In this document: positions 9,524 to 19,035 of the stretch, piece after piece
Numbering within the stretch: the stretch's first letter is position 1
Layout: each line of letters opens with the position of its first letter
Program-made: the position numbers and the translations under genes
Notes under the pieces: generated by a model
Seen by the model: only the letters and a program-made list of their open reading frames with translations
Told to the model about the DNA's origin: nothing
Databases searched by the model: none
From: Kiritimatiellia bacterium
GTDB lineage: Bacteria > Verrucomicrobiota > Kiritimatiellia > UBA8416 > YA12-FULL-48-11
Direction of reading: 5' to 3'
NCBI GenBank assembly: GCA_028716365.1
Contig: JAQUPZ010000010.1
Span: forward strand, 1 to 64,000
DNA: 64,000 nucleotides

Positions 9524-12500
9524 ATGATATTCGAATGTTCAGATTGCGGCCAATCACTGGAAATGCAGACCCTTTACGCCGGGCAGGTAGTTACCTGCCC
9601 GGTATGCAGTGCCCATATCATGGTCCCGCATACCCTTCCCGAAGGAACATCATCGGACTCCGGTGATGTTGAAATAAATCTGCAATCGGTAAAGGAATCT
9701 TTCCAGGCCGGAACAAGCAACGGCAGCGGGGCAATTTCAACTTTGAAGGCAAACCAGCAACTGCAGGACACGGTTGAACCGGGGACCGCATCCGTGGAAA
9801 CAGACAATACCAGTATTTCTAATGTTCTAACGGCTCAACCGGAAACGAAGTATCTCATAGGTGACATCATCGCCAGTACTGCAACCGTAGCGGCAATTAA
9901 CGCAAAGGATGTAAATCTTCGCAGGAATGTTGCCATGAAAGTGATGCTCGATCCAGAGGATGCCACCAATGCACGTATTCTGAGGTTCATAAAAGAGGCA
10001 CAGATCACGGGCCAGCTTGAGCATCCCGGAATTGTACCCCTGCATGAACTTGGCATTTATGGCGGGAATAACATCTTCTATACCATGAAGAACATCAAAG
10101 GCAAAACGCTCAGCGATGTGCTTCAGAAACTTCGAGACGGCGATAAGCAGACGATCGCCAAATACCCGCTGTCCCACCTCTTAACCATCTTTCAAAAGGT
10201 GTGCGATGCCATAGCTTTCGCCCATTCCAAAAGGGTCATCCATCTGGATCTGGAACCCGAAAATATAATGTTCGGCGACTACGGGGAGGTCATCGTCAAG
10301 CACTGGGGACTGGCAAAAGTCCTGCCAAAAAAACAGAGCAAAGAGTCGCCGGACGAGGAGCTTCTCAAGGCCATGGACGAAGCTATTGCAGGATCCCCGG
10401 AATTCATGGCGCCGGAACAGGCAATGGGAAAGAGTAACAAACTGGACAGGCGAACCGACATCTATTCACTCGGGGCAATTCTCTATAATATTCTGACACT
10501 GAATCCCCCGCCAGCAGAGACCAATCCTGACGGTTCCGTGAAAATGAACGCCCAAGATTACTCAAAAATACATAATCCCGGAAAAGTGGCACTCAAACAT
10601 CTCCCCGATGCACATATTCCCTCATCATTGGCAGCAATATGCACGAAAGCACTGCAAGCTGATCACGAAAAAAGATACCAGACAGTAAAAGAACTTCAAA
10701 AGGATGTTGAGGCATACCAGAACGGATATGCAACAAGAGCGGAACATGCAGGTATAAGGCGGCAGATCCAACTATTCGTCAGAAGACACAAGACAATCAC
10801 CACCCTCGCTGTTTTGATTGTTCTTTTCGCCTCCATGGCCGGAATAGCCAGCACCACACTATGGATGTGGGCGAAAAAAGCAACATCAAACGCTATTGCA
10901 GAAAAACAGCTTGCTGCAAAGGCCATCACCACCCTGAAAGACTGCGCGCCCGACATGCTCGAACTCTCCATGATGTTCATGGAAAAAATGCAGATTGATG
11001 AAGCATTGAAAAGAATATCCTATGCCGTGGAACTGATGCCGGAAAACGCACAATACCGTTACCTGAAAGGCAACGCACTGGAAACCATGCTGAGGATCGA
11101 AGACGCCGAACAGGCATATGACGAAGCCCTGAAACTTGATCCCAACCACAAAATGGCAGCAGAGAACAAACAGTTCTGCCGGAAAATCCTGGAGAGCACC
11201 ATGGGATTAAAGTCCTTTGCCAGTACAACAATTGGCGAGCTTTATACAGCGATACGGTCCCAGGAAAGATTTTATGAAGCTATCGCAATCGCCCAGTGGA
11301 TGATTACGAATTCGGGCGGAACAATCGTTGAAAATATCATCAGGGAGACACTTGATACGACCGGCGTAAAATACGCGTTTACCGGGATAGATACCCAGGG
11401 CATATGTCGGGTCGGTCTCAGTGAAACATCGATTTCAGACCTGTCACCACTCAGGGGCCTGCCTATTACCCATTTGAGCCTTTTGCGTACGCATATCAAA
11501 GATCTGTCAGCACTCAAAGGCATGCCGCTGACATGGCTCGATATCAGCCAGACAGGTATTACAGACCTGTCGCCATTGAATGGCATGCATTTGACATACC
11601 TGAGGGTGGATTATAACGGTGTAACCGACCTGTCACCACTTGCAGAATCCCAACTGAAGAAACTGTTTCTTTATGGTAATACGATTGAAGATCTCGCCAT
11701 ATTAAAAGGAATGCCTGTGGATGAACTAGACCTCCGTAACACGGGTTTCCAGGACTTTCAATCACTCAAACAATTCCCATTAACCAGACTATACATCAAC
11801 GGCATCAACGATCTGGCTGTCCTTAAAGGACTGCAACTTACCTACCTGAATCTGCTGGGAAGTAAGTGTACTGATTTGTCGCCTTTAACAAATATGCCGC
11901 TGGTGTCATTGGTCCTGGATTTAACTCCTGTCCGTGACCTCTCTCCGTTGAAGGGAATGATGCTCAAGGAACTGAGCATTTCAAACGCACCTGTAAGTGA
12001 CCTGAGCCCGCTCAACAATCTACCCCTGAAAACGCTGACACTTGACAGACCCAAAATCCGTTTACTCCCTCAAATCGAAGCTATTAAATCCCTGGTTAAT
12101 GTTTATGGATTTGATCATTATTCACTTCTCGCACCTTGCAGGCAATCCGTTAAAAAGAAAAACTTCACGCACGCCAAAAAACTGGCAACGGACATAATCG
12201 ACGAATGGAGTGATGTGCCGGCAGTGTCCAATCTCTGCAGAACTGCAAAATGGATGCTGGATGTTTACATACCCCTTTTCGAAAAACCCGGCGAATTTCC
12301 ACCCGGCACCATATCCGCAGGGGGACACCATTACTGCATGGTACAGATACCAATGAAATGGGAAGATGCAAAAGCATTTTGCGAAACCACCGGTGGACAC
12401 CTTATTACACCCGTCAATAAGAAAAAATGGATCTGGCTCCTGAATACTTTCCCGGAACGCGATGACCTCTGGCTTGGTGGCTTTAAAGATCCGGTGTCCG

Positions 12501-12667
12501 GTCAATGGAAATGGGTAACGGGCGAGAATTTGGAATATTCCGACTGGGCGCCCGGACAACCGGACAACTACCTCGGCAAAGACAATGTTCTTAAAATCTT
12601 CAGAGGTGGATTTTATGATGCAAACAAGGAGCAGCCACTCAGATTCATCATCGAATGGGACAAATAA
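9524..12667 (+). CDS. Membrane receptor pseudokinase: zinc ribbon, degenerate Ser/Thr kinase, TM, TPR, LRR, C-type lectin
   Basis: 1047 residues from the ATG at 9524, chosen over a TTG at 9509 because the downstream paralogue begins with the same MI-EC-DC sequence. Order: zinc ribbon (Cys5, 8, 25, 28); kinase-like domain ~110-400; TM ~427-447; TPR-like helices ~480-570; about ten LRRs ~650-850; C-type lectin-like domain ~935-1047 with WLGGFKD, WVTGE and a QPD triad. The kinase domain is degenerate: the glycine loop reads ASTATVAA, HRD is HLD (240-242), the catalytic-loop Lys is Glu244, and DFG is HWG (His260), so the Mg-binding Asp is missing. Lys139 and Asp242 remain. Likely cytoplasmic pseudokinase with an extracytoplasmic sensor. 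It precedes the intact paralogue by 17 bp. Confidence 0.85.
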   Translation: MIFECSDCGQSLEMQTLYAGQVVTCPVCSAHIMVPHTLPEGTSSDSGDVEINLQSVKESFQAGTSNGSGAISTLKANQQLQDTVEPGTASVETDNTSISNVLTAQPETKYLIGDIIASTATVAAINAKDVNLRRNVAMKVMLDPEDATNARILRFIKEAQITGQLEHPGIVPLHELGIYGGNNIFYTMKNIKGKTLSDVLQKLRDGDKQTIAKYPLSHLLTIFQKVCDAIAFAHSKRVIHLDLEPENIMFGDYGEVIVKHWGLAKVLPKKQSKESPDEELLKAMDEAIAGSPEFMAPEQAMGKSNKLDRRTDIYSLGAILYNILTLNPPPAETNPDGSVKMNAQDYSKIHNPGKVALKHLPDAHIPSSLAAICTKALQADHEKRYQTVKELQKDVEAYQNGYATRAEHAGIRRQIQLFVRRHKTITTLAVLIVLFASMAGIASTTLWMWAKKATSNAIAEKQLAAKAITTLKDCAPDMLELSMMFMEKMQIDEALKRISYAVELMPENAQYRYLKGNALETMLRIEDAEQAYDEALKLDPNHKMAAENKQFCRKILESTMGLKSFASTTIGELYTAIRSQERFYEAIAIAQWMITNSGGTIVENIIRETLDTTGVKYAFTGIDTQGICRVGLSETSISDLSPLRGLPITHLSLLRTHIKDLSALKGMPLTWLDISQTGITDLSPLNGMHLTYLRVDYNGVTDLSPLAESQLKKLFLYGNTIEDLAILKGMPVDELDLRNTGFQDFQSLKQFPLTRLYINGINDLAVLKGLQLTYLNLLGSKCTDLSPLTNMPLVSLVLDLTPVRDLSPLKGMMLKELSISNAPVSDLSPLNNLPLKTLTLDRPKIRLLPQIEAIKSLVNVYGFDHYSLLAPCRQSVKKKNFTHAKKLATDIIDEWSDVPAVSNLCRTAKWMLDVYIPLFEKPGEFPPGTISAGGHHYCMVQIPMKWEDAKAFCETTGGHLITPVNKKKWIWLLNTFPERDDLWLGGFKDPVSGQWKWVTGENLEYSDWAPGQPDNYLGKDNVLKIFRGGFYDANKEQPLRFIIEWDK

Positions 12668-12684
12668 GGTAGAGACGATTAATC

Positions 12685-15600
12685 ATGATAATTGAATGTA
12701 CAGATTGCAGGACAAAACTGGAAATCCAGACGATGTACGCCGGGCAAGCGCACCTCTGCCCCATATGTAACGCCAGATTAACGGCTCCAATGCCGGCATC
12801 CGGACAAACAACCGGACAACCCAGATCAGAAGTTGTCATTGATTCAATAAAGCAATCAATCCAGGCCGGTATAAACGAAGCTGGGATCACCACCCTGCCC
12901 AGGTACATGGCAGACAGAAATATCACTGGTGGTATCGAACTCATAACCAGCCATGTTGAAAAAGATAACCAGTCCGGCAGCGATCTGGCGGCCCAACAGG
13001 ACGGAAGATATCGAATTGGAAAAGTTATAGAACAGGGAGGCATGGGCATCATCTTCAATACCAGGGACATCAATATCCGCCGGGACATTGCCATGAAGGT
13101 TATCGGTGATCCAAAAGCCATTGGCAGAAATGGAATCCTGCGATTCATTGAAGAAGCCCAGATAACCGGTCAACTGGAACATCCTGGAATTATTCCCCTG
13201 CACGAACTTTGCTCTGATGCCAGCGGAAACTTTTTCTACACGATGAAATTAATCAAGGGGAGGACCCTCTTCAACATCCTCGACAGCATTCGAACCGGAG
13301 ACGTGAAAACAATAAGGGAATATCCGCTGAGCAACCTGCTGATCATCTTTCAAAAGATCTGCGATGCCATGGCCTTTTCCCATTCAAAAATGGTCATTCA
13401 CCGCGACCTTAAACCCGAGAATATAATGATCGGTGAATATGGCGAAGTTCAGGTTATGGATTGGGGCCTGGCGAAAATTCTGCCACGGAATAAAATGAAG
13501 CAGGTACCGGAAAAAACAAGGGAACCACAATCTTCAGCGGATGACACAATCATAGACTCCGTAAGAAAGGATGCCAATGTCGACATCATGAAAACCATGG
13601 CCGGGACAATCATGGGTACCCTGGGATTCATGGCACCCGAACAGGCACGCGGAGAAACTGTGAATCTGGATGAACGCACTGACATCTACGGACTGGGTTC
13701 CATCCTTTACGAGATTCTGACTCTGCATCCACCGATTAAAACCGGCAACCTGCGCGAAGTAGTCAGGAAAATAACGACAGGCGACATCCCCCACCCGACC
13801 GAGTACAACCCCGACAAGTTTGGCAAAACTCCAGCAGCAAAGGACATAGAAATATCCGATAACGCCAAAGACAAGTACGTCAGGCTTTTGCATTTACCCA
13901 GGGAAAGAGTCCCCGACGTACTCGCTGCTGTTGCAATGAAGGCCATGGCGGTGGATCCATTGAAAAGATACCAGCACGTCAAGGAGCTGCAGGGGGATAT
14001 CGAAGCTTTCCAGAATGGATATGCAACAAGCGCGGAACATGCAGGCATAAGAAGACAGATCGGCCTGTTCGTCCAGCGTCACAAAACCGTTATCGCCATG
14101 GTCGCCTCAATTCTGACGCTCATATTCGCAGGGACTGCAATCAGCATCACCCAATGGGTCAAGGCGGAAAAGGCCAGGACAATTGCCGAAACCGAAAGGG
14201 CAATGGCAAAGGAAGCACTCGCCGACCTGAGAGAAACATCACCTGACCTGGTGTTGTTGTCTCAACGTTACATGGCAATGAAGCAGCCTTCAGAAGCATT
14301 GAAGAGAATATCATTTGCAGTTGAAATGCGACCGGACAATCCGGAATTCCGTTACCTGCAGGGAAATATTCTGCAAACACTGCTGAGACTTGAAGAAGCT
14401 GAAAATGCATATGCACAAGTCCTGAAAATAAATCCGGGACACAAAATGGCGAAAGAAAACCTGGAACTGTGCAGAAAGATCAGGGAAAGAAACGGACAAC
14501 AAACCGAGTTATCCCCCTCCTCAATCTATGCCTTGTACCTGGGAATTCACGCCCAGGACAGATTTGACGAAGCAACCGCAACAATTACCAGTTCAGGACC
14601 AGAGGGGAAGACGCTTGAATCCTTCATGCAGAACATGATCGACAAGGCTGGTATCAAGAACCGGAAAGTCATCGTTGACAAGACCGGTCTCTGTGGCCTG
14701 GACCTCAGCGGAACCGGACTCGTAAATCTGCCACGTTTGAAGGATATCCCGCTGGGATGGCTGAATCTCGGAAACAGCCTGGCATCCGATCTATCACCTC
14801 TCAAAGGAATGCCCCTCAGTTATCTGAACCTGCAGTCAACCCCGGTTTCCGATCTCTCGCCGCTGAATGGAATGTCTCTCACCTCGCTTAATCTTGACAA
14901 GACACCAGTCAGCAATCTGTCCGTATTGCGCGGAATGCCTCTGACAAACCTTAATCTTGCTTCAACCATGATTACTGATCTCTCACAACTTAAAGGCATG
15001 CCACTATGTACACTGAGCATAGCAAACACAGAGGTAGACGATTTATCACTTCTCAGGAACATGCCCCTGACCCGGCTGGACATTACGCAGACCATGGTCA
15101 TCGATCTTTCTCCTTTGAAAGGAATGCCCCTGTCCTCTCTGTATATAAACAATTGCCCCGTCTGGGATTTATCACCGTTGAAGAATTTGCCTCTGTACGA
15201 CTTGAACATGCGCGATATCGAGGCCACCGACTTCTCCCCCCTGAAAGATATGCAATTGAGTTATTTGAACATTGCGGGTACCAGGTTCACCGACCTGACA
15301 CCGTTGAAAACAATGCCGCTGATCAGGATAATTTGTGACGAGTGTTCAATAACCAACCTGAACATTTTCCAGGGAATGAAGACCCTGGCCTTGATCTGTG
15401 GCCGCGACGGTTTTGCCGACACAAACCTGACCTTTAAACTCCTGGTACCTGCCATAAACGCACTGAAAAACAAGAACACAGTCCTGGCCCGAAAAGAAAT
15501 ACAGGAAACAATATCAACCTGGGAGGACGTCCCGGCCATGTCAAATATCTGCAGTTCTGCCAGGCTGATGCTCGATGTAACCATCCCTCTCATCGATAAA

Positions 15601-15981
15601 CCTCATGCCATTCCGCCGGGTGCTCGTAATTACCAAGGACATCATTATGCAATATCACCCATAAAACTGACCTGGGATGAGGCAAAAAAATACTGCGAGT
15701 CCGTCGGAGGATATCTGGCGACATTAACAAGCATTGAAGAACAGAACTGGTTGCTGAATGCTTTCCCGTACCACGACAAATCATGGCTTGGCGGTTTCAA
15801 GAATATTTTCAAAGATGAATGGCAATGGGTTACTGGTGAAAAGTGGGTCTATGTCGACTGGTACCCGGGAGAACCGTCCGACACGGAAGGAATCGAAACA
15901 GTACTGGAAATTTCAAGAGAACACATGGGTGATGCCAGCAAAACGATTCCAAAATCCTTCATCATAGAATGGAACCGCTGA
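12685..15981 (+). CDS. Membrane receptor Ser/Thr protein kinase: zinc ribbon, kinase, TM, TPR, LRR, C-type lectin
   Basis: 1098 residues, same architecture as its upstream neighbour but with an intact kinase. Zinc ribbon Cys5/8/25/28; glycine loop EQGGMG (116-121); Lys138; catalytic loop HRDLKPEN (239-246); DWG (259-261) in place of DFG; APE at 317-319. A single TM at about 468-488 follows, then TPR-like helices ~525-600, ten LRRs whose DLS motif recurs every 21 residues from 702 to 890, and a C-type lectin-like domain ~985-1098 (WDEAKKYCESVGGYLA, WLGGFK, WVTGE, EPSD). Expected topology puts the kinase in the cytoplasm and the LRR and lectin parts outside, reading a glycan or protein ligand. 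It contains a 60-70 residue insert before the APE segment. Substrates unknown. Confidence 0.9.
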   Translation: MIIECTDCRTKLEIQTMYAGQAHLCPICNARLTAPMPASGQTTGQPRSEVVIDSIKQSIQAGINEAGITTLPRYMADRNITGGIELITSHVEKDNQSGSDLAAQQDGRYRIGKVIEQGGMGIIFNTRDINIRRDIAMKVIGDPKAIGRNGILRFIEEAQITGQLEHPGIIPLHELCSDASGNFFYTMKLIKGRTLFNILDSIRTGDVKTIREYPLSNLLIIFQKICDAMAFSHSKMVIHRDLKPENIMIGEYGEVQVMDWGLAKILPRNKMKQVPEKTREPQSSADDTIIDSVRKDANVDIMKTMAGTIMGTLGFMAPEQARGETVNLDERTDIYGLGSILYEILTLHPPIKTGNLREVVRKITTGDIPHPTEYNPDKFGKTPAAKDIEISDNAKDKYVRLLHLPRERVPDVLAAVAMKAMAVDPLKRYQHVKELQGDIEAFQNGYATSAEHAGIRRQIGLFVQRHKTVIAMVASILTLIFAGTAISITQWVKAEKARTIAETERAMAKEALADLRETSPDLVLLSQRYMAMKQPSEALKRISFAVEMRPDNPEFRYLQGNILQTLLRLEEAENAYAQVLKINPGHKMAKENLELCRKIRERNGQQTELSPSSIYALYLGIHAQDRFDEATATITSSGPEGKTLESFMQNMIDKAGIKNRKVIVDKTGLCGLDLSGTGLVNLPRLKDIPLGWLNLGNSLASDLSPLKGMPLSYLNLQSTPVSDLSPLNGMSLTSLNLDKTPVSNLSVLRGMPLTNLNLASTMITDLSQLKGMPLCTLSIANTEVDDLSLLRNMPLTRLDITQTMVIDLSPLKGMPLSSLYINNCPVWDLSPLKNLPLYDLNMRDIEATDFSPLKDMQLSYLNIAGTRFTDLTPLKTMPLIRIICDECSITNLNIFQGMKTLALICGRDGFADTNLTFKLLVPAINALKNKNTVLARKEIQETISTWEDVPAMSNICSSARLMLDVTIPLIDKPHAIPPGARNYQGHHYAISPIKLTWDEAKKYCESVGGYLATLTSIEEQNWLLNAFPYHDKSWLGGFKNIFKDEWQWVTGEKWVYVDWYPGEPSDTEGIETVLEISREHMGDASKTIPKSFIIEWNR

Positions 15982-16086
15982 CTACATGAGAACAAACAGT
16001 AACAGAATAAAACGAAATTTCACCGTACAATTAAATTGATAAGAAATTGCTTTTCTGGCAGTTCATGGATGAATTTATATCGTTTC

Positions 16087-16992
16087 TTATTTCGGATTGA
16101 ACTTGCGATTCCAGAGATCAGTGTAACTGATCAGGCGGATACCGCGTGCGTGGATGATGTCCTTCACATCCTGCGAGCAGAGCACGGCCACCGATTGTGC
16201 CTGGCGGCGAGCATAGAGTCCCGGATGGCAAATAGTATACCACGTACCCGGCTGCAGCTTTTGCAGTGATTCGAGGAATTTCAGACGGGTTGCCTCGGGC
16301 AGGTCCGGCCCACACCAGTAGACGAGATGGCCGTCAGGGAGCCGCTGGCTCCCCCACGCTTCGAGGCTGGCTGAAAAAAACTTCGCACCGGAATACCGGC
16401 CGTCAACATCCTGTGTATCGTGGGTATAGAGCAGCTTGTATTCGCGCGACAGGCGCTGGAACAACTCAACGATATCAGGACGATCCTTTCCACCGCTGGA
16501 GGCCATATGCCAGTCAAGATAGATGAACCTCAACCCGGTATCGATACACTTCTGGATCTGCGCCCTAACCTCTTTCTCCACCTCCGCTATCTTCGGCTTG
16601 GCCTTTAAGAAGTCCTCCAGCCCATGGTAGAAAAAACCGTCCGGTGCGATGAGGCTCGAAACCTGATCAGGGGGCGACACGGGCCGCATGGGAACGGTAG
16701 CCATCAATGTGACATGTACTCCCGGGGCCAGCCTGGGATGATCCTTACAGCGCTTTACAGCATCGTCAAAGTAAGCGGAGGGCGGCATAAGGCTGGCCGA
16801 AGTTACAATCCCTTCGGTATGTGCCTTGATAAAACCCAGATTCACATCCAGCGTGTGCCCCATATCGTCGCCCCGTACAAGGAGCTCGACAGGCTGCTGA
16901 TCCTCAGCCGCAACCACGGCCATCGCCAGCGCTATTATGAGCAACATGATTGCAAGAGATTGTTTTTTGGCACGGGCAGAAGCCATAATCAT
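16087..16992 (-). CDS. ChbG/HpnK (YdjC-like) carbohydrate deacetylase, secreted
   Basis: 301 residues, with a signal peptide in the first ~29 (hydrophobic run AIMLLIIALAMAVVAA). The YdjC fold is recognised by LLVRGDDMGHTLDVNLG, where DD and the later His residues bind metal, by PGVHVTLMATVPMRPV, and by WHMASSGG and YTICHPG. Family members remove acetyl groups from chito-oligosaccharides or related amino sugars. It sits 27 bp after the U32-like gene and seems to be the last gene of that operon, although the operon's main theme looks redox rather than saccharide. A GAGGT ribosome binding site precedes the ATG at 16992. Exact substrate unknown. Confidence 0.85.
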   Translation of the reverse strand: MIMASARAKKQSLAIMLLIIALAMAVVAAEDQQPVELLVRGDDMGHTLDVNLGFIKAHTEGIVTSASLMPPSAYFDDAVKRCKDHPRLAPGVHVTLMATVPMRPVSPPDQVSSLIAPDGFFYHGLEDFLKAKPKIAEVEKEVRAQIQKCIDTGLRFIYLDWHMASSGGKDRPDIVELFQRLSREYKLLYTHDTQDVDGRYSGAKFFSASLEAWGSQRLPDGHLVYWCGPDLPEATRLKFLESLQKLQPGTWYTICHPGLYARRQAQSVAVLCSQDVKDIIHARGIRLISYTDLWNRKFNPK

Positions 16993-17019
16993 TTTTACCT
17001 CGCTATTACCGTTCAGGAA

Positions 17020-18048
17020 TTATAGTTCATCAATTTTTACCAGGACTTTTCCCAATACCTGCGAACAAAAACCGCACTTCTGGCACTTCTTGTCGCAAGT
17101 CGTTGTTTTTTTAAACCAATTTTTCGGGAATCTGGTGTTGTCAATTACATAGGGCAGAAAAATGGGACCATGGCCCGGTTCAAACAGGTCCAGAAGGTTA
17201 CCAACGAAGCTTTCTTCAACATACGCCTGGATGACTTTCCTTGGATTGTCATGCATGCGGGTAGCCAGCTTTGCCATGGGAAAATACTGCTTGTAATGAT
17301 GGATGTCCTCGGGACGGATCCATGAATTCTGCAGGATCGAAACCCAGTTATCTCTCTTGGCATAGTAATTCCAGCAAACACTCTGGTTCCAGCCCTGAAT
17401 GTTGGCTGTCTCGCATATCTCTTTTTCATGCGCAACCAGGTTATCGTGAAAGACCTGGCCGGAGCAGAAATTCATACAGCCACTGTTTACGAGGAAATAC
17501 AACCTCTTCTTATGTTTTTTCGCCCAGTCTCCAAGCTCAGCAAGCTTTTGTAAATTCCTGTTGTATTCCCTCTGAACATAATAACTGTCGAAATAATCAA
17601 CGACATATTCCATGCCCTTGACTGTACCGATTCTCATATTGACTGAAGCGCGGACGTCTATACCCGGAAAATTTTCCTTTATTGTCCTGGCGACCATCAG
17701 CGAAGTGGTGGTGACCACATCCAGCCCGATGTTGTCACACAGATGGGAAACAACCGAACAGATATTATTTGCAAAATGCTGCGATAGACTTTCCCGTCCG
17801 TAACAATTGGCGTTCAAAAGAAGATCCAGCTTGACCCCCATTCTTTTCAACGCTTTTAAATCTGATTCTAACTTCTTCTGCCCTTCCCAATCAACAAAGC
17901 CATCAATAACGGTCAATGGTAATCGTCCGCTGGCCATATCCATCCAGGGAAAATATACTTCCGCGATATGGTTCTTGAAATCCCTTACCACTTCAATAAA
18001 TGGTTTTTCATCTTCTTCAGGGAGTTGATAACCCACTGTATATTTCAT
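17020..18048 (-). CDS. Peptidase U32-like TIM-barrel protein with C-terminal cysteine cluster
   Basis: 342 residues, cytoplasmic. The middle resembles the U32/UbiU-UbiV/RlhA superfamily: a barrel core with DLLLNANCYG, PGIDVRASVNMR and YVQREYNRNLQKL, the last matching the 'sREL' helix of U32 proteins. Cysteines occur in NSGCMNFCSG, SVCWNYY and a terminal CDKKCQKCGFC, enough for one or two Fe-S clusters. Known superfamily members use a 4Fe-4S cluster in oxygen-independent hydroxylation of RNA or quinone precursors, not only proteolysis. It starts 3 bp after the stop of the QueG-like gene, which strongly implies co-expression. Family assignment is from remembered patterns; reaction unknown. Confidence 0.6.
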   Translation of the reverse strand: MKYTVGYQLPEEDEKPFIEVVRDFKNHIAEVYFPWMDMASGRLPLTVIDGFVDWEGQKKLESDLKALKRMGVKLDLLLNANCYGRESLSQHFANNICSVVSHLCDNIGLDVVTTTSLMVARTIKENFPGIDVRASVNMRIGTVKGMEYVVDYFDSYYVQREYNRNLQKLAELGDWAKKHKKRLYFLVNSGCMNFCSGQVFHDNLVAHEKEICETANIQGWNQSVCWNYYAKRDNWVSILQNSWIRPEDIHHYKQYFPMAKLATRMHDNPRKVIQAYVEESFVGNLLDLFEPGHGPIFLPYVIDNTRFPKNWFKKTTTCDKKCQKCGFCSQVLGKVLVKIDEL

Positions 18049-18051
18049 TTT

Positions 18052-18993
18052 TTACTTTAACACCCAGGGTTTACGTTTTCTAAACGGTCCTTTAAATTTA
18101 TTCTTCAGCTTGCCTTGTTCTTCGAGGTGGATCATACAGGCGCGAATACAGCCGCTGGCGCCTTCCAGCGCCCTGGCGTAAAAATACATCGATGGGCACT
18201 TGTAATTATAACCAAAATCCTCCTTCTCTTTATCCGTAACCATAAATGGATTCGCCTTTGGACTTCCACCGCAAAAACCTTTAGCGCATTTCGCCATATC
18301 AATATCAGCCCACTCTATTTTCCGGCCGGCTACCGTGATTTTGATCGTTTTGTCGGCGGGTATTGCATTGACGGTACACTCATTGACACAACTTTTACAC
18401 TTATCACATAGTTTTCCGGCAAACAAAGGATCCGGCTTCAAAGGCGCATCGGTCAGTAAGATAGCTATTCTTTGCCTTGGACCAAATTCAGGGGACAAAA
18501 ACATCTTGCTGTAACCTATCTCGCCCAAGCCGGCACAGAAGGCGGCCAGCCTCATGTGCCAGGCTACATTAGGAGCAGGCTTATCAGGAGAAACCGGGCT
18601 GGAAATACGCGGATTCATTTTACTTGTGCGCGTTTTATCCTGGCCCGAGAGGTTACAATTGGACATTGAAAAGTTATTCGGAAGCCCGATGGCTTCATAC
18701 CCTTCATCTTCTATCATCTTGCCGACTTTCCATAAGACCAGCGGCTGGTATATGTAGTTTATCCCTGCATAACCCATGGCCGAATAGGCAGTCCAGAAGG
18801 TGCCTTCTTCAATGCCGCGGAAAAGCCCCCGGAAATGACGAAAACCCATGGCGATTATCGACTTGGCGTCCGGAAAAACATACCGCAGGTCCATCTGCTT
18901 CGGCGCACCTTCAAACCTGTCCATGGAACCAATCCCGACAAGATCAGCGCCGCAACTCCTGGCGTATTTTTTTATTTTTGCCGATGTTAACAT
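18052..18993 (-). CDS. Cytoplasmic QueG/reductive-dehalogenase-like 4Fe-4S protein
   Basis: 313 residues, no leader. The N-terminal ~190 residues (GADLVGIGSMDRFE, AKSIIAMGFRHFRG, GLGEIGYSKMFLSPEFGPRQR) match the cobalamin-binding fold shared by epoxyqueuosine reductase and reductive dehalogenases. A ferredoxin motif CDKCKSCVNEC follows at about residue 195, and a second cysteine group CIRAC lies near residue 275. It differs from true QueG in lacking the usual second CPxxAP cluster spacing. The gene sits between a Tat-exported paralogue (42 bp upstream) and a U32-like gene (3 bp downstream). AGGAGAG ribosome binding site. It probably moves electrons to or from an organic substrate; the substrate is not evident. 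Confidence 0.7.
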   Translation of the reverse strand: MLTSAKIKKYARSCGADLVGIGSMDRFEGAPKQMDLRYVFPDAKSIIAMGFRHFRGLFRGIEEGTFWTAYSAMGYAGINYIYQPLVLWKVGKMIEDEGYEAIGLPNNFSMSNCNLSGQDKTRTSKMNPRISSPVSPDKPAPNVAWHMRLAAFCAGLGEIGYSKMFLSPEFGPRQRIAILLTDAPLKPDPLFAGKLCDKCKSCVNECTVNAIPADKTIKITVAGRKIEWADIDMAKCAKGFCGGSPKANPFMVTDKEKEDFGYNYKCPSMYFYARALEGASGCIRACMIHLEEQGKLKNKFKGPFRKRKPWVLK

Positions 18994-19035
18994 GGTTTCT
19001 CTCCTAAAACCTTCTTCTACGCAGGCATCTGGAAG

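Noticed and set aside
12300..12667. Formylglycine-generating-enzyme-like (SUMF1) domain at the end of the kinases
   Set aside because: The WLGGFKD, WVTGE and QPD/EPSD motifs with a leading DAxxFCExxGG fit the C-type lectin-like fold better than the GRVYPWG-type motifs of SUMF1.
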